DNA of 64,000 nt from Pseudopithomyces maydicus (lineage: Eukaryota > Ascomycota > Dothideomycetes > Pleosporales > Didymosphaeriaceae). Under the pieces are notes generated by a model that was given only the letters and a program-made list of their open reading frames with translations, was not told the DNA's origin and made no database searches. Positions 55,644-64,000 of this stretch are shown piece after piece (within the stretch, counting starts at the first letter, position 1; each line of letters opens with the position of its first letter). Location: positions 868,001 through 932,000 of the forward strand of contig JANTUC010000003.1 of the NCBI GenBank assembly GCA_026873275.1, read 5' to 3'. The translations under genes and the position numbers were made by a program.

Positions 55644-57488
55644 ATGCGACTCATTGACGTTGACACGTTGGAGATTAAGACATTCAATGAACAAGATGTC
55701 CCACGTTACGCCATCTTGTCGCATTCCTGGGGCCGTGATGAGGTCACGTTCCAAGAAATGTGCTTGATCACACGGTTGCGCCTGTTCTCCCATCCAGATA
55801 ACAGCTGGGTCAATGAATCTCAAATCAAAGATAGAGAAGGCGGTAATCACTCCAGTGCTATAGTAGCGGCAGTGGAAATGCTGATGCGTGGAAATTTGGG
55901 GGCTATCGTGGACATCCCCAACACGGACGAAGAAGTACTGAATCAAAGAGGAGGGTATCGCAAGATTGTCTGCTCAGCTAGAGAAGCAAAGAAATTGGGT
56001 TTACAGTGGATATGGATCGATGTTCGTTCCCCTCTGTCGGTTGCACAGGTCTTGCGATTTGACTAACGGTGGAATTTTTACACAGACCTGCTGCATCGAT
56101 AAGACCTCGAGTGCCGAACTTCAGGAGTCAATCAACTCCATGTACAAGTGGTACAAAGAGTCACAGATCTGTCTGGTTTATCTAGAGGACGTGGGTCCTG
56201 GTACTGGAACAACTGGGGACACACAGGCCACTTATGAAAACGCAAGCAATGCGTTTGCCGATTGCCGTTGGATCACTAGGGGCTGGACTTTGCAAGAGCT
56301 TGTCGCCCCAACGTCTTTGAGATTTTACTACCATGATTGGACGGTTATGGGAGACAAGAATGAGTTCAGCGAGGAGCTTTCTGACGCAACTGGCATACCC
56401 ATTTTTGTCCTGGACAACGGCGACTTGAGCCAGCTTTCCGTCGCCCAGAGGATGTCATGGGCAAGCTACAGACAAACTACCCGGGTGGAAGATAGAGCAT
56501 ATTGTCTCTTAGGCATTTTCGACATTCAAATGCCACTACTATACGGGGAAGGCGAAAAAGCCTTCATACGATTGCAAGAAGAGATATTGAAGACAAGCGA
56601 CGACTATTCGCTGTTCGCATGGAAGGCTGTAGATACAAACTCACTACCGCCACTAAAATCCACATACAGAGGCCTTCTTGCCCGCTCGCCTATCGAGTTC
56701 CGCGACTGTCGCTCCGTAGAACGAGAACCTACCCCTTGCATCACACCACCCAGTGCCACCGCCATTGGCCTCCACATCGAGCTAGAATTTCTCACTGACC
56801 CTAGAGATAAAACGCGATTTCTCGCCCTTGTCCGCTGTAACAACTCCATGAACCAGCGTCTCGCCATATACCTCAAATGCCTCGACGGCGGCACTCAGTA
56901 CGCCCGCGCAGAAGCCGGTTCCCTCATCCCCATCGATAACTGGCCAACCGGACAGCTCCGCTCGATCTATATCCGCCAGAAGCTCATTATACCACCCGAA
57001 TTCTTTACCCTTGAGATGCGCTGTTTCCACGTCCGCCGTCGTGTATCGAACCAGGCGCTTCCACCTCCCATCCGTGTAACATCCGTGTTCCCCCTGCTCA
57101 GTGGAACCCGCAAACGCAGGAGCTAGCTATAATACCAACGACTCTCGAGTTTTTAGGCGTGCTATTCCTGCGGGCGCAATCGTCGCCGTATGGTTCATCG
57201 ACTGATTTTCAAGTTGTGGTGGGGTTCAATCGAAGGAGTAGACATTATTGGTGCAAGGCAGTGCAACGGACCTGGCCGGATATGGATGGTGACGCGGCGC
57301 GGTGGCGTGCAGCGATCAAGAAGGTGATTCCTTTAGAAGTTAACGATCCATTTTTGAAAAGTGATGTGAGACACGATATCTTTGTCGTGGAGCAGAGTGG
57401 AATGGGAATCAACATTGAAGTGACTGCGGGCATGTGTGGTGATCACATAGCGCTACAGCTTTTGATTGATGGGCTTGTAAAAGGATGA
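55644..57488 (+). CDS. HET-domain protein, frame broken once near the C-terminus
   Basis: Exons are 55644-56021 and 56086-57488; with one base added, 593 residues. HET domains mediate heterokaryon incompatibility and related cell death in filamentous fungi. The opening MRLIDVDTLEIKTF, then RYAILSHSWGRDEVTFQEM, is the first HET block. GLQWIWIDTCCIDKTSSAELQ bridges the intron as the second block, and CRWITRGWTLQELVAPTSLRF is the third. VEDRAYCLLGIFDIQMPLLYGEG is the usual segment just after the domain. The first HET block is separated from the second by an unusually long insert of about 70 residues. At 57107-57109 (CCC) one extra base would continue the frame past RKRRS into QTQELAIIPTTLEFLGVL and on to the stop at 57488; as written it stops at 57126. 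The intron uses a GTTCGT donor. Confidence 0.88.
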
Positions 57489-57621
57489 TAGCGTCATGGT
57501 GGTGGATATAATAAGCCAAGTACCGTCATGAAAAGAACAAGTACGACAACTTTGCCCTATTCAACACACCCATGTTCCCATAAGCAACTCAAAAGCGACA
57601 TGTTCCCCTTTACTAAACACA

Positions 57622-59576
57622 TCATGCGGTCTCATCAACATGCCCATTTCCATTCAGCTCTTCTTTCTTCCCAGCGCTTCCCCACGCCTTCACTATCCTT
57701 CTCGCCACACCCTCTCCTGCCCAATATGCACCCGTGACCGTACCCAACGCCACAAACGGCGCTGTGTGCTCTCCCGCAAACCACAGCCCTCTCCCCGGTA
57801 CTCCTCTTCGCATCGTCTCAATATCCCGGTCTCCATTTTCTAACCCGACCTGGAAATTACAGTAGCTGCCGTACCCAGCGAGCTCGTCATTCGCCCAGAT
57901 CGTCGCAAGGATGCTTTCAGGCTGGTGCGACGGATTAGTTGGCGAGTAATTGGGGAGCCGCGAAAAGTAGGGGTGGAAGAAGTCGATTAAGATTTTGCGC
58001 GCGGCGGAATCTGGGTTCGCGATAGGTGGGGTGTATTCCTTTAGGAGTGAAGCGAGATGTAGGGAGGTGGGACCGTATGTGTAGAAGAGGAGGGTTGGGT
58101 GCGCGGTTGGAGGTGGTAGGGCAGCGAGGTTGACGGCTTCTTGGGCCCATTGAGAAGGGTTAGTTGAGGCAGCGTAGGCGGGTTTTCTCCAGTGTATAAA
58201 GCCGGGATAATGGTTTGGGTCGACGTCTGATTTTCCAGTTCTGGAGAATTGGTGAATCGGGACGGTTGTGGCTGTTACATTTGGTACGGCGGGGTCGTGG
58301 GAAGTGGTAGCTGGGATATCGTTCGAGGTGGATTCGTTCCAGAATGCGGTCGGAAAGGTGATGTATACCTGAGAAAAATTAGTAGCAAATTCAAAAGGGG
58401 TGGAAATGGAGAGATTTACTTTATCCAAATGTCCATAACCGATAGAGGCGATTGCTTGCTTCATGCCATCCGGAAGCTCCGGCTCAAAAGCCCCCTCGTT
58501 TCTTTTCAGCCAACCCAATGGAGTCGTCAGGACAACCTCATCAAATGTCATACTCTGCTGCCCATCAACAACAACTTCAACCTTCGGCTCTTCCTCCGTT
58601 CCTTTTGATGTAATTTTCTGCACGACATGTCCAAACTTGATGTCTGCGCTCTTCGACGCAGGCTCAGCGATGCGGTCCAGGACCTTGGTATATGTTCCCG
58701 CGACGAACAAATTCTCTCCATCAATACACTCTTCCAACCAGAAAAATTTCAGACTTTGTCTTTCGATTGGGCTTCCAACAAACGCGCCCCACATCTCAGA
58801 CATATCCAGGATTGTTTCTCTTCTTTCGTCAACCTTCGTGTCACCTTCCATCTCTTTTTTTACCATTTCAGGCACCTTCTTTTCAAAAAAATTGAAAAGA
58901 CTTTCGTTGGCTGCTATTGACGCGGACTCATCTTCGGAATGTTTCATTGCTTGTTCGATAATTCCCCATATAATCTCGGAATTTTCGCCTGCCTCTTTGA
59001 CATCCATTTGGTTACCCAATTTATCGAAAACTGATTGCCGGCCATCCCAGTTCATGGTGAGAGTATTTGTTTCTTTCGCCAGATCCATCATCGGGTTATT
59101 GTCTGTACCGTGTATCCAATTCGGGCCACTTTTTTTATTGTAAGTTGTAGTTCGTCAAGTGATATATCTAAAGCGATAGAAGAGCAGGCAAGGCACACCT
59201 ACAGATCGACTTTGTAACCCAGGGCATCGCTTTGGCAGAGCTACACCAGGTTAGTCACGTGTTCGCTTTCGGATTCTTGGATCTGTGTCAGCCTTACTCT
59301 GCCACCAACACGATCTCTCCCTTCGAGTATCGTGACCTTGATGCCGTACTGTAGCAATACATCTGCGCATCGCAATCCTGCAACACCAGCGCCTACCACA
59401 CAGACATGAGGGACTTTCCCCGCAACTCTCCGGACGCCCGCCATCTGGTGATGCTCGTTGGCGTCTAAAGAACCCTCAGAATGTGACGATATCGAAAGAT
59501 CTTTCTGCATACGGGTCATGCTATCTGGATCGCTGTTAGGTCTATTATTCGGGATGAAAGTCCGGAAATCAGCCAT
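57622..59576 (-). CDS. FAD-dependent amine oxidase (polyamine oxidase/LSD1-like)
   Basis: Exons on the minus strand are 59576-59298, 59240-59203, 59128-58420 and 58368-57622, 590 residues. It uses FAD to oxidise an amine, probably a polyamine, releasing an aldehyde and hydrogen peroxide. The dinucleotide-binding site is VCVVGAGVAGLRCADVL (GAGVAG at residues 62-67), continuing to LEGRDRVGGR. The segment GPNWIHGTDNNP is shared by fungal polyamine oxidases. FDEVVLTTPLGWLKRNEGAFEP, IWANDELAGYGSYCNFQVGL and GLWFAGEHTAPFVALGTVTG complete the FAD fold. The third intron (58419-58369) is 51 bases and in frame, so an unspliced model would silently add 17 residues; its CTACTAAT branch site, CTCAG acceptor and family alignment (LDKVYITFPTAFW) favour splicing. 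Intron 2 ends in AAAAAAAG. No signal peptide and no clear peroxisomal signal are present. Confidence 0.9.
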
Positions 59577-61173
59577 GGTGACGAAATACGTGTATGTAAG
59601 CTAATCTAGGAAGGGTCGAATGCTTGGCCAAGGCGATAGATAATACAATAAAGCACTGAAAGAAGTTGTAGCGAAGGGCGTGAACAGTATTGTTGGAATG
59701 TAGATAAATACCCAAGACCCGAGGCAAGCCGGATCATCCTTGGTGCGCTACGCGCGCTTTACGGCACGAGGCCAAAGGTCAGGGTCTGAGTGGATCGATA
59801 AAGCCTCATCGCTACAAACCGATAGATTGATCGGATAGTAGAGGTTGGTACATTGAGCGGCCGTCTGACCAGGAAATAGAACAGACGACCCAATAAGAGG
59901 GCAGGCGGTGATAATGCGCTAAAGCCCGCGGAACGTACCTCGTAGGATTCAATATTGCGTATAGCTCAAATGGATGACAAAGGACTGGTCCTCAGCCAAC
60001 GTAGTACTTCTAGATGATACCACCAGCTGTGCGCGTTCACGAAGGGCCGTACTGTATCATCTGTTCCTCACAGCAGGCGGGGGGAAAACAGTGAGGCGAA
60101 GATTTTGAAGGACGGCCAGAATTGTACTAACGCTCTTGGGCGATTCAACGGTGATTGGATGGCAGCCACAAGACCGTATTCAGAACCAAAACCCGGGTGC
60201 AACAGTAATAGCAGCGTGTTAGATATAAGACAGCTCCCGAACAATCTGATACGCCGACTGTATAGTACAGGAAATATCTCAAAGATCCTGGCTTCTCAAT
60301 TGTGGAATTATACCCGAACTTTACCAACAGAGCCGAGTCTTGCACCCCCGTACAGTATGATGTATATCCTTATGTCCTCAATCAAACAATTCGTGGCCGA
60401 AGTATTTTACCTCATTACGACAAGTGGACAAGTGCTCTCGAACTTTGCCGTTCGCCCATCTATATCGGTTTCCAACCACCACTGCTCGCTTGTTGTAGTG
60501 ATAATCGTGTGCATTTATTACCATTTATACATGATCAGTAACACAAACCTTGTATCAGAACTTCAAGTCCCTCGCTCCTAATCTTCTACTATCGGCACAA
60601 TGTTCCCCTGCAAATCTCTTGTAGCTATCATACTTTGAGCGGTCATCGAGGTTAAGCTCCAAGCTAGATAAATCAGTGAGACCGGGCGTGAACACAAGCG
60701 TGCCGAATTCTTGAGATGATTTTATACCACATCTAACACTTGGGCAGCTTCAATAAAAGATACCCATCCCTGAACTACACGTACCACGTTATAAGCGTGC
60801 ATGCAATCCAACCTAGGCAAAACACACTTCTGTCCCCCCTACGAGTATGAACCGGGCTCCAGCTTTTGTGATACCGGTCGTTTCATCCATGGTCCAGTTC
60901 TTGAGTTCTGCCCGCACCGTCTGCACCCATGACCCTCCCTCCCATCACTTCACGCAGCCAACCTCCCCATCTCAACGAACCTTCCTAGATCATCATCGCT
61001 TCTGTCTCATCATCCCCACACTCGAATCTCAAATTCACATAACTAAGCCCATCCTTTGTTCAAGTATCGTACTACATATCTGTCAGCACATTCTTCTCAC
61101 ACAAACCCCACTTGCAACGTCCATTTTTCTTTTCCGAAAAAGTTGAAAAGGTAAGAAGGGACGAAAAGAATAC
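59577..61173. other. 1.6-kb intergenic region, no gene seen
   Basis: Promoter side of the amine oxidase and 3' side of the MYND protein. A 158-codon frame at 60105-60581 has no domain, an unlikely composition and no splice context, so I do not call it. The second exon of the MYND gene could extend a little into the right end. Confidence 0.5.
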
Positions 61174-61500
61174 TCAAGGTGGAAGACAGAAAAAACTCAC
61201 CTCCCACTTCCCAATCCCCTTCCCTTTCCCACTCTCCCTCGGTGGCGCCCGACTCGCCATCTTCGGTGCATGCTCCTGCACATAGGCCTGGGCCAGAGCA
61301 GCGCACTCCTTCTTGTGCGTCTTGAAGTGTGCCTTTTGGCAGTCGCGGTTACAGTAGCTCACGCTGTGGCACTTGATACACTGCTTCAGCGAGTCGGGGG
61401 TCGCGGCGCACTGCGCACATGATTCCGAGGGCGGTTGGGCGGGAGCCGATGCGCTGGATGATGCTGATGGTTCGGTTGTTGCTGGGTTTGTGTCGGCCAT
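61174..61500 (-). CDS. Small MYND-type zinc-finger protein
   Basis: The ATG at 61500 starts MADTNPATTEPSASSSA, a Ser/Ala/Pro-rich leader. A full MYND finger follows: CAQCAATPDSLKQCIKC, SVSYCNRDCQKAHFKTHKKEC, giving the C-X2-C...C-X2-C...C-X3-C...H-X3-C ligands. MYND fingers bind proline-rich partners. If unspliced, the frame ends at 61174 with 108 residues. However, KWE is followed at 61200 by a perfect GTGAGT donor, so a second exon probably exists downstream; an AAAAG acceptor near 61140 would add about 18 residues ending near 61080. I cannot decide between them. Similar small MYND proteins are common in ascomycetes; no function is known. Confidence 0.7.
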   Translation of the reverse strand: MADTNPATTEPSASSSASAPAQPPSESCAQCAATPDSLKQCIKCHSVSYCNRDCQKAHFKTHKKECAALAQAYVQEHAPKMASRAPPRESGKGKGIGKWEVSFFCLPP

Positions 61501-61883
61501 GGTGACTGCCGGGTTGGACTTTCTTTGCTTGGGACGTGTTATGGGGAAAGTGAGGTGTGGGTAGGTTGACGGCAAATTGTTCTAATATCAATTCGGTATT
61601 CGACTGGGTGATATCGACGCCATGAAAGTTATATGCACGAGGCCATGATTTTCAGCGGGTCGACGCAGTCTAAGCGAAGGCGCTAGCCTATTTCGTACCA
61701 TTTCTGTGATGAGAAAGAGAGAGAGAGAGCATGTTGTAGTCAAGATAAAATCACATTGAGAATGGTATCATAAGACGTAGAGCATGTACCCTTTTCTAAT
61801 CCATCTTGCGCCACCCATCAGCGCCAAAGAAAACAAGCCGGCCGTCGCGGGTGTGGTATGGTAATCTCACAAGAGCATTCGTC
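61501..61883. other. Intergenic, no gene seen
   Basis: Promoter of the MYND gene and 3' flank of the gamma-tubulin gene, with a short GA-rich run near 61715-61730. No other feature seen. Confidence 0.6.
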
Positions 61884-63562
61884 CTAAGCAACACGCTTGT
61901 CCTCGCCCTCCTCTACTGGTGGATCTTCCTTGCTCAAATAGTTTGGATCCTCGGCCTCTTCGTACTCGTCGATCAGGCTCTGCACCACCTCTTTCGCTTC
62001 GTCAAATTCGCCTAGACCATCGCGGAAAGGTGCCTCGCGCTTGTAGGGCTCCAAGAAAGCATTGCGTTTTCGGAGAGTATTGTATTGGGTGATCATTCGC
62101 TTAAAGAGGGTCGCAATGCCCGTGTGATTTGCGAGCATCAGGCCCGAGACACGATGTGGTGATTGAATGTAGGGGGATTTACGGGTGAGAGCAACTTGAA
62201 TGGAAGCAGGGCCCCAGGGTATGAAGGTTGCCAGACGTCGTTCTCGGATACGAAGCAGCGATTTGTGAACCTGCACGTATTAGTGACTGAATAAATACAA
62301 CAAGACGAATAGGACCTACATCTGTTGGATCCGCTTCACCCTGAATGATATTCAGAATGGACATGTAGCAACTTTTCTTGGTTGGGTTGGTAGAAACCAT
62401 TCTGCTCTTTGGCTGGAGCAGCCGCCTCATGACATCCAGAACGGTTGTCTTCCGCACTTGCCTAGCTTGCTCCACAGTCTCGTCGGAGAAGGGTGTGTAG
62501 GAAGTCATCAGGAAATGGCATCGAGGTGTAGGAATCAGCGATGCTACAATGCCAACGAGATCATTGTGCATGTACCCTGGGTATCGGAGCGTCGTGGTAC
62601 TGGCTGACATGACGGTCGAAACGAGCTGATTTGTCTGTTGGAAGGACGGGGCCTGGACATGTAATCGGTCTGCGGCAATCTTGGACAGAGCTCCGTTGTC
62701 GAGCACGACCTGTGTTGTCAGTCGAGGTCCATGACAAGCTTCGGTTGGGCACTCACCACCGAGTCGGCATTCTGCGTTAGGCGCCGCATGCTGAGCATAC
62801 TGTTGTAAGGCTGCACCACAACGTCGCCTTCTCCGAATACACTGTATGTCTGAATGAGCTTCTTCGGGAACCTGTCGTTCAACCGCTCGAGCATGAACGA
62901 GCCCAGACCAGAGCCAGTGCCGCCCGCAATCGAGTGCAGCATCATGAAGCCCTCCAACGAGTCGGAGCCATCTGCCTCGCGGTCGATCATGTCAAGAATC
63001 TCCTCCTGCACCTGCTCGCCCATGCTGTAGCCCATGCCCCAGTTGTTGCCTGCACCCGTGCCATCCTTGTGTATGTAGAAGTTTTCCGGGTTGTATATGT
63101 TTTTGTAGGAGCTCGTTTGGATGGAATTGAGAACCTGGTAGGGTTAGCAAAACGATGGTGCAACCGATGTGCGCAATGAACTTACCCTTGGTTCGAGGTC
63201 GAGAAGAATGGCTCGCGGGATGTAGCGCGTGTCGTCGGACTGGTAGAAGAAGACGTCTTTGCGGTCACCGCCTTCTGTCGCAAAGTCTTCCAGGTTGCCG
63301 TCTCGGTTGATGCCGTGTTCTCGACATAGCTGCTCCCAGAACTGCTGGCCGACTATGGGCTCATACGTCAGCAAGGCCTCGATAGCTGCGCTTGTCGCTG
63401 TCTGACATGGCCAATGTTTACCGCGCGGATGCGGGGCATGGGGAAGTGCACAGAGACGTACCGCTGTTGCCACACTGGCCGGCTTGGAGTGTTATTATTT
63501 CGCTTCCAACATGTCAGTTCCATATGTCCCTCGTAAATACTGGGCGCAGCTTACCGCGGCAT
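61884..63562 (-). CDS. Gamma-tubulin
   Basis: Exons on the minus strand are 63562-63555, 63502-63462, 63352-63186, 63134-62757, 62709-62320 and 62270-61884, 456 residues, open throughout. Gamma-tubulin nucleates microtubules at the spindle pole body within the gamma-tubulin complex. The first exon is only 8 bases (ATG CCG CG), continued as EIITLQAGQCGNS, the tubulin N-terminus. The gamma-specific segments are EHGINRDGNLEDFATEGGDRK and HVQAPSFQQTNQLVSTVMSA. The GTP-binding signature GGTGSGLGS lies at about residues 143-151 and VVLDNGALSKIAADRLH follows the fourth intron. The C-terminus (EEAEDPNYLSKEDPPVEEGE) is acidic, as expected. The first intron ends in GGAAG. The short CSC-free joint phases are all consistent. 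Confidence 0.95.
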
Positions 63563-63793
63563 GGCTATGTGTGAGGCGGGTCGAGTCAGACGCGTGCGGG
63601 GAGCTTCAACGCGTCGGACGGACGTGCCTGTGCTTGGGCCGCACCCGGAAGCTCTGCTCTGTCCTCGTTCAACGCCCGCTGTTTACAACCACCAACGCCC
63701 GCCTGCCCATCACAACAAGTGGAGTGACGATTGGGTTCGCAAAGCAATTCGCTGGACTGGGCCTGAGATTCCAAGCAGCCATGCATTCCTATT

Positions 63794-64000
63794 CTACTGC
63801 CCACCATCGCCCTCCACTTTCGCCCTGACCAGTGGCTTGTCCGGGCTTCCGTGCCTCACGCGCAAAAAGAATGAAAAGATCATGACGAACAAGTTCGCCC
63901 GCAGCACGTCTAGCCACATCCACAGTCCCAGGTCCTCCTTCATTCCCTCGTGCCACCCCCTTCGCACTTCCAAGAACAGCTTGGGATCGTCCGTTACCAC
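63794..64000 (-). CDS. C-terminal part of an unidentified protein running off the right edge
   Basis: The minus-strand frame is open from the window edge to a stop at 63794, 68 residues. No initiation codon is needed inside the window. The translation contains VRRGWHEGMKEDLGLWMWLD, then a hydrophobic segment LRANLFVMIFSFFLRV that could be a membrane span, then a polar basic end. The composition looks like genuine coding sequence, but I do not recognise the family. It lies upstream of gamma-tubulin on the same strand, 232 bases from its start. Confidence 0.4.
   Translation of the reverse strand: MVTDDPKLFLEVRRGWHEGMKEDLGLWMWLDVLRANLFVMIFSFFLRVRHGSPDKPLVRAKVEGDGGQ

Noticed and set aside
60105..60581. 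158-codon plus-strand frame
   Set aside because: No domain, no conserved motif, overlapping frame in another register, and no splice signals that would extend it.

Overview
The window is nuclear DNA of a filamentous ascomycete (Pezizomycotina). The evidence is the dense set of short introns (about 45-110 bases, many with CTAAC-like branch sites), the fungus-specific families (an NsdD-type GATA factor, a fungal SREBP, HET, DMATS, a Zn2Cys6 factor, a STAND-type N-terminal domain joined to ankyrin repeats) and the gene spacing. I cannot fix the order; Dothideomycetes is a guess. About 27 protein genes are described. I recognised no tRNA, rRNA, CRISPR array or transposon.

Layout. 0-11.6 kb is mostly housekeeping: the C-terminus of phospholipase D, a membrane protein, an alternative NADH dehydrogenase, a DUF427 protein, bystin/Enp1, and a Bre2/Ash2-like COMPASS subunit. 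12-22 kb is accessory: an aromatic amino acid decarboxylase, a small membrane protein, a DMATS-type aromatic prenyltransferase and a large ankyrin protein. This is the only stretch that could hold a small indole or tyrosine metabolite locus. 22-27 kb holds the SREBP gene behind a GC-rich, repeat-laden leader. 28-37.5 kb holds a HAD hydrolase, a fungal NLR-like N-terminal-domain protein, a 2EXR/F-box-like protein, a GFA/CENP-V protein, a Zn2Cys6 regulator and a small secreted protein. 37.4-45.6 kb is an 8-kb stretch with no convincing gene, in front of the developmental regulator nsdD. 50.8-64 kb holds glutamate-cysteine ligase, an F-box-like protein, a HET protein, an FAD amine oxidase, a MYND protein, gamma-tubulin and the C-terminus of one more protein.

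The strongest overall observation concerns the sequence itself. In six otherwise normal genes, including the housekeeping glutamate-cysteine ligase (hit twice), the reading frame breaks exactly once per site. Each break is repaired by one extra base in a short G, C or T run: about 1311, 12639, 28709, 31433, 51508, 51880 and 57107. Adding one base per site gives each gene a total coding length divisible by three. Base-calling errors at homopolymers explain this better than seven independent pseudogene events, and protein sets predicted from this assembly will be broken at these genes.

A second pattern is the repeated use of AAG 3' splice sites where protein conservation leaves little choice: six of the roughly 39 introns I placed. 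Glutamate-cysteine ligase and gamma-tubulin also begin with initiator exons of only 11 and 8 bases. No clearly new multi-gene system is visible. The best candidates for follow-up are the decarboxylase/prenyltransferase neighbourhood, the proline/methionine-rich tail on the prenyltransferase, and the long leaders of the SREBP and nsdD genes.
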